Of a DNA stretch of 64,000 nt, positions 15,706 through 23,917 are shown piece after piece. Origin of the DNA: an uncultured Christensenella sp. Its GTDB lineage: Bacteria > Bacillota > Clostridia > Christensenellales > UBA3700. The stretch covers positions 1-64,000 of the forward strand of contig CAJTXS010000002.1 of assembly GCA_910583735.1 (NCBI GenBank). The letters are read 5' to 3'. Each line of letters starts with the position of its first letter. Position 1 is the stretch's first letter. Both the position numbers and the translations under genes were made by a program. Under the pieces are notes generated by a model. The model made no database searches and had not been told where the DNA came from. It saw nothing but the letters and a program-made list of their open reading frames with translations.

Positions 15706-16875
15706 TCACCCTGTTACGGTAGCGTCGACTTTGCCGTCGCTTCCGTTGATAACTATTTGTTTGCCTGCGTCCATCTGCGCGACGCTCTTCAACTTATTAC
15801 CCTCTTTATCGGTCACATAGAAGTAGCCGCGCTCCAGCATCCCCGCAGGATTGAGCGCATTGATAGACGCGGTCGACTTGTGCAGACGCAGCGCTCTGTC
15901 CGTCAATATATTATTTACAGCCAGTTTAGCGTCCGTCAACTTTCTCTCCAATATACTCCTTGCCGATGTAATTCTGCCTCCTGCAAGCAATCTCATGCCA
16001 GTCATATGCGAGTACACGCTGTCATATCCGTCTGCAATGCGTACCTTAACCGATTGCAGCATCCTTGCGCGAGTCTCCTCAAGATAGACATATAACTCCC
16101 GCACGTCGAATGCTATGAGATGCGCCGCAGCGGTCGGCGTAGCGGCTCTGACGTCGGCTGCCATATCGCATAGCGTATAATCCGTCTCGTGTCCTACCGC
16201 GGATACAATTGGAGTAGACGCATTGTATATAGCTTTGACGAGATTTTCGTCGTTAAAAGGCATAAGTTCCTGTTGCGAGCCGCCGCCGCGAGCGATAATA
16301 ATGAGGTCGTATCCCAACTTATCAACCGCAGCAATAGCTGCGCATAGCTCCGAGGCACACCCTTCGCCCTGTACCCTTACGTCATACACTGCGATGTCCG
16401 TCGCGGTATTCTTTGCTCGGCATGTAGTGACTATATCTCGGATAACGGCGCCCGCCTTAGAAGTGATAACACATACTTTAGATGGAAATTTCGGCGCTGC
16501 CTTCTTATGACTCTCGTCGAAATAGCCTTGCTCCCTCAACCTGTTCTTAAGCATCTCCAGCTTAAGCGCGAGAGCGCCTTCTCCGAGCGGCGTAATCCTC
16601 AAAGCATTGAAGGATAACTTGCCTGCCTTATGCCAGTAATCGACGCTGCCGAACAGTATAACCGTCTCTCCGTCTTTAGGAATATAATTATTTTTGATAC
16701 CGAAGCAGTTGCATTGGATCGCCGCATTCTCGTCTTTAAGCGTGAAAAAAGCGTTGCCGCCGCTCACTCTTATACCGCTTACTTCGCCGCACAGCTGTAT
16801 ATCGTGCAGCATTTCTTCCGCGGCAAAAATATTTTTGATATAACTGTTAAGTACGGTAACGCTTAGATATTCCAT
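15706..16875 (-). CDS. xseA: exodeoxyribonuclease VII large subunit
   Basis: Catalytic subunit of ExoVII. An N-terminal OB fold (SVTVLNSYIKNIFAAEEMLHDIQLCGEVSG) is followed by the catalytic core with ARGGGSQQELMPFNDENL, VSAVGHETDYTLCDMAADVRAATPTAAA, and a C-terminal helical segment. At 389 residues it is on the short side (usually 400-450), mainly in the coiled-coil that recruits XseB. It follows folD directly and overlaps its stop by one base. Confidence 0.95.
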   Translation of the reverse strand: MEYLSVTVLNSYIKNIFAAEEMLHDIQLCGEVSGIRVSGGNAFFTLKDENAAIQCNCFGIKNNYIPKDGETVILFGSVDYWHKAGKLSFNALRITPLGEGALALKLEMLKNRLREQGYFDESHKKAAPKFPSKVCVITSKAGAVIRDIVTTCRAKNTATDIAVYDVRVQGEGCASELCAAIAAVDKLGYDLIIIARGGGSQQELMPFNDENLVKAIYNASTPIVSAVGHETDYTLCDMAADVRAATPTAAAHLIAFDVRELYVYLEETRARMLQSVKVRIADGYDSVYSHMTGMRLLAGGRITSARSILERKLTDAKLAVNNILTDRALRLHKSTASINALNPAGMLERGYFYVTDKEGNKLKSVAQMDAGKQIVINGSDGKVDATVTG

Positions 16876-17720
16876 TACTTCAATCTATTGACAGCAGCTT
16901 GAAGCGTATTCTTCAAAAGCATGGAAATAGTCATAGGTCCCACTCCACCGGGAACGGGAGTAATGTACGAACACTTGTGCGCTACGCTTGCAAAGTCCAC
17001 GTCTCCGTACAGCTTACCGTCGATTCTGTTGATGCCTACGTCTATTACAATTGCGCCGTCTTTGACCATATCTGCGGTCACGAATCCCGCTCTGCCTACC
17101 GCAGCGACAAGGATATCCGCCTGCCTTGCTATCTCCGCTATATCGCGCGTGCGGCTGTGACATACCGTAACGGTACAATCGGCGTTGAGCAACAGCATTG
17201 CCATAGGCTTGCCTACAGTATTGCTTCTGCCGATGACCACTGCGTGCTTGCCTTTTAACTCCCGACCCGTGCTTGCAAGCAGACTCATGATACCCAGCGG
17301 AGTGCATGATACGGTATTGGGACGATTCATGGATAGAAGTCCCGTATTGGCGGGAGAAAATCCGTCGACGTCTTTACTGTCCGGTATGAGCGAAAGCAGA
17401 TATTCGCTGTCATATCCCTTAGGCAACGGCAACTGTACCAATATTCCGTCTACGGTATCGTCGTTCGCAAGCTGCTTCAATACGTCGGCGACCTGCTCTT
17501 GAGGCACGCCGTCGTCGAATCTGTGACATATCGATCTGAATCCAACTTGCTCGCAGCCCTTTATCTTGTTATTGACGTAAGTATGCGATGCGGGATCGTC
17601 GCCCACGATAATAACTGCGAGAGCAACCTTCCTGCCATAGCGAGCCGCAAAATTTTCAGCCTCACCTTTAAGCTCTTCTCTAACCGATGCAGAAACCGCT
17701 TTTCCGTCAATTATTGTCAT
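16875..17720 (-). CDS. folD: bifunctional methylenetetrahydrofolate dehydrogenase/cyclohydrolase
   Basis: Interconverts methylene-, methenyl- and formyl-tetrahydrofolate for purine and formate metabolism. Seen: the catalytic YVNNKIKGCEQVG segment, ILVQLPLPKGYD, DVDGFSP, the NADP-binding VVIGRSNTVGKPMAMLLL and the closing TPVPGGVGPMTISML. Length 281 is normal. The start overlaps the end of nusB by 14 bases, so the genes are coupled. Confidence 0.96.
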   Translation of the reverse strand: MTIIDGKAVSASVREELKGEAENFAARYGRKVALAVIIVGDDPASHTYVNNKIKGCEQVGFRSICHRFDDGVPQEQVADVLKQLANDDTVDGILVQLPLPKGYDSEYLLSLIPDSKDVDGFSPANTGLLSMNRPNTVSCTPLGIMSLLASTGRELKGKHAVVIGRSNTVGKPMAMLLLNADCTVTVCHSRTRDIAEIARQADILVAAVGRAGFVTADMVKDGAIVIDVGINRIDGKLYGDVDFASVAHKCSYITPVPGGVGPMTISMLLKNTLQAAVNRLK

Positions 17721-18135
17721 TTTTATTCACTCCTTCAAGCTGCTTAAATACGCCGGCGAGCACGCCGTTAACGAACGAACTGCTGTTCTCCGTAGAATAA
17801 CACTTAACCAAATCTATTATTTCGCTGATAGAAACGGAATAAGGGATATCGTGGACATATTTCATCTCATATGTAGCCACAAGCAACGCCGCAAGATCCG
17901 CCTTAAATATTCTTATAGAGTTAAAGTTGGTTGTATTGGCGGAAATAATAGCGATTAACTCGTCGTAATGAGACTTAACGCCCTCGTACACTTCCTTGAT
18001 ATAATCTTGATCCGCCTGAGAAAACTCGGTATCGACCTGAAGTAAATCGTACGAAACGCTGGGGACTTCTCCTCCGCTAAACAAATACTCGAACACTAGT
18101 TTATACGCGCTGTCTCTTGCCAATCTCCTGCTCAT
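17707..18135 (-). CDS. nusB: transcription antitermination factor NusB
   Basis: All-helical RNA-binding protein that, with NusE, binds boxA of rRNA leaders. The ARDSAYKLVFEYLF start, LAALLVATYEMKYVHDIPYSVSISEIIDLVKCYS and FVNGVLAGV are typical. Length (142) is normal. The Shine-Dalgarno (ACGGAG) forms one arm of an inverted repeat with sequence just after the Asp23 gene, so its translation could be structure-dependent. Confidence 0.94.
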   Translation of the reverse strand: MSRRLARDSAYKLVFEYLFSGGEVPSVSYDLLQVDTEFSQADQDYIKEVYEGVKSHYDELIAIISANTTNFNSIRIFKADLAALLVATYEMKYVHDIPYSVSISEIIDLVKCYSTENSSSFVNGVLAGVFKQLEGVNKNDNN

Positions 18136-18140
18136 ATGCT

Positions 18141-18178
18141 CTCCGTAAAAAAATCCCCGCGCGCCACAGCGTACGGAG
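18141..18178 (-). promoter_or_regulatory. hairpin that includes the nusB ribosome binding site
   Basis: On the minus strand CTCCGTA (18178-18172) can pair with TACGGAG (18147-18141). The second arm holds the GGAG used by nusB and the loop is GC-rich and followed by a T run, so it could act as an attenuator between the Asp23 gene and nusB or as a ribosome-site mask. Inferred from pairing only. Confidence 0.45.
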
Positions 18179-18185
18179 AAAAAAA

Positions 18186-18545
18186 TCAGTTGTTGGATAC
18201 CACGCCCGCCACAAAGACGTTGATACTCTTAACCTTATAAAATGTAGCTTCTTCAACGGCCTGCTTGATTCGCTCTTGCATTACGCAAATCACTTGCGGA
18301 ATTACGTATCCGTAATACACGTTGACGGCTATATCGATAATAGCGACATTATTCTTAAGCGATACTACGATAGCATTGGTACGGTTCTTACGCGAAGGAG
18401 TGAAAGAAGGACCGTTGACGCCCACTTCGTAAGAAACAGACGCAATACCCTCCACCTGCGAAGCCACTCCGCTGACAATGGAAGATATCACGCCCGAATA
18501 CGTATCCTGATTGCTTATATTTTCTTCCTTTTCGACTTTCGCCAT
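18186..18545 (-). CDS. Asp23/Gls24 family envelope stress protein (YqhY type)
   Basis: The 119-residue protein has the DUF322/Asp23 pattern: GVISSIVSGVASQVEGIASVS, NVAIIDIAVNVYYG and a tail of PQVICVMQERIKQAVEEATFY with SINVFVAGV. In Firmicutes the copy between spoIIIAH/accC and nusB is called YqhY and is linked to acetyl-CoA carboxylase control, but accB and accC are missing here. It has a good Shine-Dalgarno (GGAGATT) and its own promoter downstream of spoIIIAH. Confidence 0.9.
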   Translation of the reverse strand: MAKVEKEENISNQDTYSGVISSIVSGVASQVEGIASVSYEVGVNGPSFTPSRKNRTNAIVVSLKNNVAIIDIAVNVYYGYVIPQVICVMQERIKQAVEEATFYKVKSINVFVAGVVSNN

Positions 18546-18587
18546 GCTTATAATCTCCGCTGATTAGTATTGCCTATTTATACGGAT

Positions 18588-18616
18588 ATTTTAGCATATG
18601 GCAGTTAAAATTACAA
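18588..18616 (-). promoter_or_regulatory. promoter of the Asp23 gene
   Basis: Minus strand: TTGTAA (18616-18611), 17 nt, TAAAAT (18593-18588), about 40 bases before the ATG. It separates the sporulation-specific spoIIIA operon from the housekeeping genes that follow. Confidence 0.55.
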
Positions 18617-18630
18617 GTATATTTACTTAA

Positions 18631-19134
18631 TCAATCTACCGAGCAAGGCACGACGAATACCTGTTTAGCGCTGTAGTCCGTCTCGGATAAGATAACTGCG
18701 AGTATCTGAGAAATCTGATCGTCGGTGAGCTCTGCGTTAGGCACGACCACGTTGACGTTGTTAGTGCTCATTGTAACTACCGCGTCGTTAAAGCCCTGCG
18801 CCTTGATCAAGCCCTCGATTACCAGCTCCTTCTCGATAGCGGCAAGCAGCTCCATCTTCTTCTCGCCGGCAGACGCTATCATATCTTCGCTGGAGTCGGA
18901 CGATGCCAAAATAGCGTCGAGATAGGCGAACTCTTCCGCTCTTGCCGTCTCTCTATCCGTACGGTACGAGGAGAAAAACGTGTCCACGGGATTGTTGACG
19001 ACAGAATCGGGCTTATCTGTAGTCAACTTGGAGTTGAGCACGAAATTCAGCGCGCCGGTCACCACCAACAGGGCTACCATCGTGCATAGCACGATGACCT
19101 TCTTAGCGTTAGCCGAAATCTTTTTAACTTTCAT
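18631..19134 (-). CDS. spoIIIAH: stage III sporulation protein AH
   Basis: Mother-cell membrane protein that, with forespore SpoIIQ, forms the channel joining the two cells at engulfment. A basic N-terminus is followed by one membrane segment (about residues 12-31) and an extracytoplasmic domain with a charged helix and the ring-building YscJ/FliF-like fold near the end (NNVNVVVPNAELTDDQISQILAVI). Length is short at 167. Good Shine-Dalgarno GGAGGTATTAT. It is the last gene of a complete spoIIIAA-AH operon. Confidence 0.92.
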   Translation of the reverse strand: MKVKKISANAKKVIVLCTMVALLVVTGALNFVLNSKLTTDKPDSVVNNPVDTFFSSYRTDRETARAEEFAYLDAILASSDSSEDMIASAGEKKMELLAAIEKELVIEGLIKAQGFNDAVVTMSTNNVNVVVPNAELTDDQISQILAVILSETDYSAKQVFVVPCSVD

Positions 19135-19155
19135 ATAATACCTCCATAAGGTTAT

Positions 19156-19560
19156 TTATTGCATTTTATATATCTTTACGCAGCCGCTATCTACTTTAAG
19201 TAATGCGCTTACCGCGTCGATTATTCTTAGTTTTGTCTGCATGTTGTCCGCGCCTTCCGCGACCACGACAACGCCTTCTACCGCATCGTTGTCTCCGTAA
19301 GTGAGCATCACTTTACACTTGCCCACTCCGCTCATGCTCGAGAGTATCTCCGTAAGTCTGTCAGCCCTGTCGTCGCCGGTCTCCACCTTAATATCGTCGC
19401 TCGGCTTAAATACCGCGTCGGAGCTTTTTACTCCTTTGCTTATGCCCAAATATATCAATACGGCGATTATACATACCGCTATGACGATTATCACCTCTAT
19501 ATGCTTAATCGTCTTAATCTTAGCGACCCATGACTTGAATTTACTCATCCCAGCCGACAT
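19156..19560 (-). CDS. spoIIIAG: stage III sporulation protein AG
   Basis: A one-pass membrane protein (hydrophobic about residues 22-42) whose extracytoplasmic part builds a large ring in the SpoIIIA-SpoIIQ complex. The LTEILSSMSGVGKCKVMLTYG segment and EGVVVVAEGADNMQTKLRIIDAVSALLKV match the family ring-building motif. At 134 residues it is shorter than B. subtilis SpoIIIAG (about 229). Start choice is uncertain: GGAGG is only three bases before the ATG at 19560; the next ATG is at 19548. It overlaps spoIIIAF. Confidence 0.9.
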   Translation of the reverse strand: MSAGMSKFKSWVAKIKTIKHIEVIIVIAVCIIAVLIYLGISKGVKSSDAVFKPSDDIKVETGDDRADRLTEILSSMSGVGKCKVMLTYGDNDAVEGVVVVAEGADNMQTKLRIIDAVSALLKVDSGCVKIYKMQ

Positions 19561-19996
19561 ATACCTCCACGTCTCCCAATCTCTGCTTTACCAGCGATAT
19601 TATCGTCTCTGCGTCATCGGATGTCCGCTCCGTAACTGTCACGTCGACGCGGTCAATAATATATATATTGCCTTGTCCGACAGTTATGACTACTTGTACG
19701 ATTTCATGTCCGTTATCGGTAAGAAAATCTTTAATATACTTCTCTTGCTCCTGCGCGCGAGAGTCGTTGACAGAGGCAATATACTCCTCGTTGACATATA
19801 TATTGCCGTCTTTGAATAGGTCGTCCACGCTCCAGTCCTTATTGATAAAAGCGGGAATCGGCGCAACAATCGTCGCCACTACGAATATTGACAGCACGCC
19901 CTTAATATACTTAGCCGTCTCGCCTTCGGGCAACAATATATCTACCAATACCGTAATGGATATTACGCCTATAATCGCCATCACCCACGCGCTCAT
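19541..19996 (-). CDS. spoIIIAF: stage III sporulation protein AF
   Basis: Two hydrophobic segments at the N-terminus (SAWVMAIIGVISITVLVDILLPEG and IKGVLSIFVVATIVAPIPAFI) are followed by a soluble domain with a ring-building-type fold. I start it at 19996, where ATGA overlaps the spoIIIAE stop and GGGGGT lies just upstream; an in-frame ATG at 20014 lacks this. It is part of the SigE-controlled SpoIIIA feeding channel in the mother-cell membrane. Confidence 0.9.
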   Translation of the reverse strand: MSAWVMAIIGVISITVLVDILLPEGETAKYIKGVLSIFVVATIVAPIPAFINKDWSVDDLFKDGNIYVNEEYIASVNDSRAQEQEKYIKDFLTDNGHEIVQVVITVGQGNIYIIDRVDVTVTERTSDDAETIISLVKQRLGDVEVYVGWDE

Positions 19997-21189
19997 AGTA
20001 CCCCCATATTGCATGTGTATATAATAAGCATTATCATTATAAGGAACATGAACGCCATTCCTGCCACCGCCGCAATCAGCAGTCCCGTATTCTTGGACAC
20101 ACCGTACAACAGATCGCTTATTCGCCTGTCTTTACATATGGGCTCCGACAGTCCGGCGACTAATTTCAGCCCGAGTGTAAATACAAGTATATTGATTATC
20201 GGAGCCAAAATCAGCGCTATAATCAGAAACACCGCGACTATTCCCAGCGAATTTTTAATCAATACCACGCTCGTCATTACTAAATCGAAGCCCTCCGATA
20301 GATATCCGCCAAGTATCGGAACATAGCTTTGTAGCGCAAACTTAGCCGTCTTGACGGATATACTGTCGGCTATACCTCCCGTAAGTCCTTGAAACGTAAG
20401 GAAAGCTGCAAACAGCGAAAACATTGCGCCGAGCACGTAAGAACCCGCCGACTTAAAGAACTTAGTCATCTTCCTCAATCGGATATTCGACGATAGATTG
20501 CCTACGATTGTAAAGACGACCGCAGCCACAAAGCACGGCATAATCACAGTAAAAATCAGCGACGACACCGTCGTGCTCAGCACCGCCATAAGCGGCTGAT
20601 ATACGCCCACGGTAGCCACACCTCCGAGCGCCGTGACCATAGTAAGCAACACAGGGAATACAATCTCCATGAGTTTATGCATAGACTTAACGGTACTTAC
20701 TGCGGAGGTTGTCATACTCGTAAGCTGTACGGCAAGTATGATTATAATCGCGCCGTAACAGACAAAGTGCACTATCTCCTGGGTATTTGAGCGCAGAAAT
20801 CCCGAAGACAACCCCTGCATCAGACTCAGCAGCACGCACACCGCAAATATACTTATAAACGCAGGCAAGAAGCCTTTGATTGCGCCCGTTACGCCGCTCA
20901 TCAATAGCGAAAAGAACTGCGAAAACCCTACAGAATAATCACCGTTGATTATATCTGAAACAAGTTTCTTAACTCCTCCCGCAAAGATCGAGTCCTGATT
21001 AAGCGATTGCGCCCACTCTTCCAGCGCGTCGAGGTCGAGGTTGTCCAGATTATTTTTTACATTTTCCTCAAGCTCCTTTTCGATCTCGTCCTTGCCGCTC
21101 TCCGCATATGCCGCATCCGCGGGAAATAATGCCGCGCATACGGCAACGCAGATCAGCGCCGATATGAGCAATACGCGCAACCTACGCAT
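19993..21189 (-). CDS. spoIIIAE: stage III sporulation protein AE
   Basis: Large polytopic membrane protein of the SpoIIIA channel. It has a signal peptide (residues about 1-28, ending near AAYAES), a charged region, then about seven to eight membrane segments including GVTGAIKGFLPAFISIFAVC and QPLMAVLSTTVSSLIF. It resembles permeases and is thought to be the transmembrane core of the complex. Length (398) matches the family. It is separated from spoIIIAD by one base. Confidence 0.94.
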   Translation of the reverse strand: MRRLRVLLISALICVAVCAALFPADAAYAESGKDEIEKELEENVKNNLDNLDLDALEEWAQSLNQDSIFAGGVKKLVSDIINGDYSVGFSQFFSLLMSGVTGAIKGFLPAFISIFAVCVLLSLMQGLSSGFLRSNTQEIVHFVCYGAIIIILAVQLTSMTTSAVSTVKSMHKLMEIVFPVLLTMVTALGGVATVGVYQPLMAVLSTTVSSLIFTVIMPCFVAAVVFTIVGNLSSNIRLRKMTKFFKSAGSYVLGAMFSLFAAFLTFQGLTGGIADSISVKTAKFALQSYVPILGGYLSEGFDLVMTSVVLIKNSLGIVAVFLIIALILAPIINILVFTLGLKLVAGLSEPICKDRRISDLLYGVSKNTGLLIAAVAGMAFMFLIMIMLIIYTCNMGVL

Positions 21190-21190
21190 C

Positions 21191-21577
21191 TTATCCCACC
21201 ATGCCCGCTACAGTCTTTATGAGCGCGGTAACAATCGGCATTGCCATTAGAAATATTGTGATTTTACCTGCAAAAGATATCTTTTTGCCAATCGATGCGC
21301 AGTCCATATCATTACACAGATTGACGGAGTACTCCGTAAGATAGCCTATACCTATTATCTTGAGCAACGTTGCAAAGAGCGCGCTGCTTAGATTGGTCTT
21401 GTCAACTATCTCTTCAAAGGCGACTATGACTTGTCCAAGCGCATTGACAGCGATAATGAGTATAACGATACCGGTGGCAATTACTGCCAATACGGCGTAA
21501 CTCGATTGAGTGTTTTTGAGCATGACGGCGACAATCGCGCCGAGTATGCCTATACCTATGACCTTGAATATATCCAT
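21191..21577 (-). CDS. spoIIIAD: stage III sporulation protein AD
   Basis: A 128-residue membrane protein with four hydrophobic segments: MDIFKVIGIGILGAIVAVML, VLAVIATGIVILIIAVNAL, a segment around ALFATLLKIIGIGYLTEYS, and GKITIFLMAMPIVTALIKTV. The middle NLCNDMDCASIGKKISFAGK is typical. It is part of the SpoIIIA secretion-like complex and sits between spoIIIAC and spoIIIAE in canonical order. Confidence 0.94.
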   Translation of the reverse strand: MDIFKVIGIGILGAIVAVMLKNTQSSYAVLAVIATGIVILIIAVNALGQVIVAFEEIVDKTNLSSALFATLLKIIGIGYLTEYSVNLCNDMDCASIGKKISFAGKITIFLMAMPIVTALIKTVAGMVG

Positions 21578-21590
21578 ACGCTCGCCCGCC

Positions 21591-21788
21591 CTAATATAGG
21601 TTAAGAATAGACTTTAGACTGTCGAATAATCCTCCCAGCATGTCCAACACCATTACCAAGATTATTATCAATCCCGCAAGCGTTACAAAAGTGGCGACTT
21701 CGTCCTTGTCACTCTTTTTGAGTATAATATTGATTATCGCGGTCAATATGCCCACGCCCGCTATTCTGAAAATTATTCCTATCTCCAT
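21591..21788 (-). CDS. spoIIIAC: stage III sporulation protein AC
   Basis: A 65-residue membrane protein with two hydrophobic hairpins (IIFRIAGVGILTAIINIILKK and VATFVTLAGLIIILVMVLDML) around a charged KSDKDE turn. It is the smallest SpoIIIA subunit, resembling the N-terminal half of SpoIIIAD. Position and length match the family. Confidence 0.93.
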   Translation of the reverse strand: MEIGIIFRIAGVGILTAIINIILKKSDKDEVATFVTLAGLIIILVMVLDMLGGLFDSLKSILNLY

Positions 21789-21799
21789 ATTACCCTCCG

Positions 21800-22300
21800 C
21801 TATACTGCGATTATCATTACTGCGATGCCCAGCAATATACCCAATCTGTACGCCAGCACGCCCGTTGTGCGATATTTCTTTTCGTAATGCTCCGCTAACG
21901 GAACGAGAGCGGCTCGCATCCTTTGCAACTGCTCAATTTGCGTATCGCAATCCACTTTTCCCAATCCGTAAAAAAACGTTGCGAACATCTCTTGCCTGTC
22001 TTTATCGATATAGGGCGAAGATACCAGCTTATTTACGCTATCGCTATTGAGGCATCCCTTATCAATCAACGCGACGTATCTATTGAGAATCTTGACGAGT
22101 TCGCCTTTCCTGTCGCTACAGAAGTTGCGCGTAAGAATGCCGAGCGGCGTCTTGAGAAAGCCTATATTTTCTTTAAGATAATCGATATACGCCACGCTGT
22201 CCTTGTAAATATCGCGCCTCTTTGCATAGTAGCTCCTTATACCGATACCGACATAGGCAAAGCAGAAGAACAGCGCTCCGCCAAGTATCAACGTCCACAT
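21800..22300 (-). CDS. spoIIIAB: stage III sporulation protein AB
   Basis: An N-terminal hydrophobic anchor (LILGGALFFCFAYVGIGI) is followed by a helical cytoplasmic domain and a C-terminal hydrophobic tail (RLGILLGIAVMIIAV), giving a type II secretion GspF-like layout. Family features include YYAKRRDIYKDSVAYIDYL and the closing YRTTGVLAYRLGILLG. The start overlaps the end of spoIIIAA by 13 bases. Confidence 0.92.
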   Translation of the reverse strand: MWTLILGGALFFCFAYVGIGIRSYYAKRRDIYKDSVAYIDYLKENIGFLKTPLGILTRNFCSDRKGELVKILNRYVALIDKGCLNSDSVNKLVSSPYIDKDRQEMFATFFYGLGKVDCDTQIEQLQRMRAALVPLAEHYEKKYRTTGVLAYRLGILLGIAVMIIAV

Positions 22301-23148
22301 CTCTCAAGCTCCCTTCTGTCGTATATCGCGTCTATCTCGCCGATACCCTTTAAGACGACATAGCAATCGATAAGTCTGCCCAGCCCCTTATATTCCTCGC
22401 TCTTGAATATATCTTCTATTCCGTCGGCGTGCACGGTCGCAATCACTTTTACTCCGCATCGGGCGATATCTGTTACAGCCTCGACCTCCGCTCTTCCGAA
22501 TATCTCGTCTGTAGCGATTATATCGGGACGCATAGACCTTACAAGATATCTGTAAGCGTCTATCTTGGGTATGCCGCTGGCTATATCACAACTATCGCCG
22601 ATATCTACGCAGCATGTCCCGTCGCTTATCGGCGCTATCTCGCCTCTCTCGTCAAGGACCAAAATGTTGTGTCCCTTATCGGAAAGCAACCTAACGCATT
22701 CTCTTAGCATAGTAGTCTTACCGAGACCGGGCGGAGACACTATCAGCGTATTGCCAACTTTATCGAGCATCGGCGCAATTTGCGCGCAACATCCCTTGAC
22801 CTCGTGCGGCACTCTTATGCAAAGCGAATTAATATTTTTTACTGTAAACAGCGAGCCGTTCTTAATCACGCCCTCGCCGCATACGCCTATTCTGTAGCCT
22901 TGTCCGCAAGTGAGATATCCCTTGGAAAGGGTGTCGTTGACTGCGTACATGGAGTGCCGCGATGCAATACCGAGAGTATACGCTATATCGTCTTTACCCA
23001 CTACTACGTCTTGCATCTTCTTATATACGCCTCTTTCCGCATAGCTCAGCGGCTTGTCCGTCCTTAGCCTGATTTCTGTAAGAAAAGGTATATCGCCGCC
23101 TGCGAACAACTCGTTATATAACCTTTCCGACAACAATCTGCTAAGCAT
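22288..23148 (-). CDS. spoIIIAA: stage III sporulation protein AA (ATPase)
   Basis: A secretion-type ATPase thought to energise the SpoIIIA channel. Walker A is SPPGLGKTTMLRECVRLLS, Walker B-like NILVLDERGEIAPI, and ATDEIFGRAEVEAV and VIATVHADGIEDI follow. Length 286 is close to the family norm. Shine-Dalgarno GAGGT precedes the ATG by five bases. A near-consensus SigE-type promoter lies just upstream, consistent with mother-cell expression of this eight-gene operon. Confidence 0.95.
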   Translation of the reverse strand: MLSRLLSERLYNELFAGGDIPFLTEIRLRTDKPLSYAERGVYKKMQDVVVGKDDIAYTLGIASRHSMYAVNDTLSKGYLTCGQGYRIGVCGEGVIKNGSLFTVKNINSLCIRVPHEVKGCCAQIAPMLDKVGNTLIVSPPGLGKTTMLRECVRLLSDKGHNILVLDERGEIAPISDGTCCVDIGDSCDIASGIPKIDAYRYLVRSMRPDIIATDEIFGRAEVEAVTDIARCGVKVIATVHADGIEDIFKSEEYKGLGRLIDCYVVLKGIGEIDAIYDRRELERCGR

Positions 23149-23162
23149 ATTGACCTCACATT

Positions 23163-23191
23163 ATTTTACGGGCGAAACATGCGGCATATGT
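23163..23191 (-). promoter_or_regulatory. putative SigE promoter of the spoIIIA operon
   Basis: Minus strand: ACATATG (23191-23185), 14 nt, CGTAAAAT (23170-23163). Compared with the Bacillus SigE consensus (KMATATT, 14-15 nt, CATACAHT) five of seven and six of eight positions match. The spoIIIA operon is SigE-controlled in B. subtilis. Confidence 0.45.
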
Positions 23192-23397
23192 GCCTTCGAC
23201 AAAATTTTCGATATTGAATTAATAATAAGCGCGGATATATGACACATACTCTCAAAGAGTGCAAGCCAAGCCGCGCCGACCAATATTCAACATAATATAA
23301 GCCGCTAAAATCGGCATTTACGGTTTAAATTATATTTGCATAATTAATTACGCGGAGATTTCGGGTAGATAATCAGTTACAATTATTAATTAAATAT

Positions 23398-23430
23398 ATA
23401 AAAAGAGTCCGATAAAATATCGAACTCTCG
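23398..23430 (-). terminator. terminator of the DUF1292 gene
   Basis: On the minus strand AGAGTTCGATA and TATCGGACTCT pair with a mismatch around a short loop and are followed by TTTTTAT. It lies 70 bases after the stop at 23500. Confidence 0.75.
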
Positions 23431-23499
23431 GATGTAGTATTAAATTATTATTTGAAATTAACGACAATATTACAATCGTCGATTATCGTTTATAAACGA

Positions 23500-23850
23500 T
23501 TAGTCGTGATGATGGTCGCAACCGCATCCGCAGTCGTCGCAACCGTCGTCTCCGCATCCGCACTCCGCTTCCTTAAGGAACTCGTCGTATACCGCGTTAA
23601 GCGTCTCCTCGTCGTCGATGGGTATAAACAAGTCGTCTCCGTTGTCGTCAACGCCGAGCTTAAAGATATACATCTCGTCGTCGTCCATATTCTCTTCCAA
23701 TACTACGGGCTGAAGGAATATATACCATTCGTCTTTATAATCAAGAGTCGCTATATGATAAAATTCCACTTCCTCGCCTTCATCGTTCTTAAGCACGATT
23801 ATGCTGTCGTCTTCTTCGTCAAACTCTTCGTTGAGCTTTTCGTCTGCCAT
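23500..23850 (-). CDS. yrzB: DUF1292 (YrzB-like) protein with a Cys/His-rich tail
   Basis: The first 95 residues match DUF1292: very acidic, with IIVLKNDEGEEVEFYHIATLDY, EWYIFLQPV and DEMYIFKLGVDDNGDDLFIPIDDE. The last 20 residues are an unusual run of alternating Cys, Gly, Asp and ending in HHHD, with six Cys (CGCGDDGCDDCGCGCDHHHD), likely to bind a metal. DUF1292 proteins are of unknown function and typically lie next to yrrK/ruvX, as here. Shine-Dalgarno AAGGAGG is seven bases before the ATG. The acidic body plus metal-ligand tail is the only odd feature. Confidence 0.85.
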   Translation of the reverse strand: MADEKLNEEFDEEDDSIIVLKNDEGEEVEFYHIATLDYKDEWYIFLQPVVLEENMDDDEMYIFKLGVDDNGDDLFIPIDDEETLNAVYDEFLKEAECGCGDDGCDDCGCGCDHHHD

Positions 23851-23917
23851 AGTCTGCCTCCTTGCAGTTGTTATGTACCAATATTACTATAATCTCGTCA
23901 ATTCAGTCAAGCGTATA

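Larger units (their letters stand above)
23149..23499. other. intergenic region between the DUF1292 gene and spoIIIAA
   Basis: Besides the SigE-like promoter and the terminator listed separately, the stretch 23192-23397 shows no gene. It is AT-rich and contains a short inverted repeat (ACTCTCAAAGAGTG around 23249-23262). The efp gene often found upstream of spoIIIAA is not present. Confidence 0.4.
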
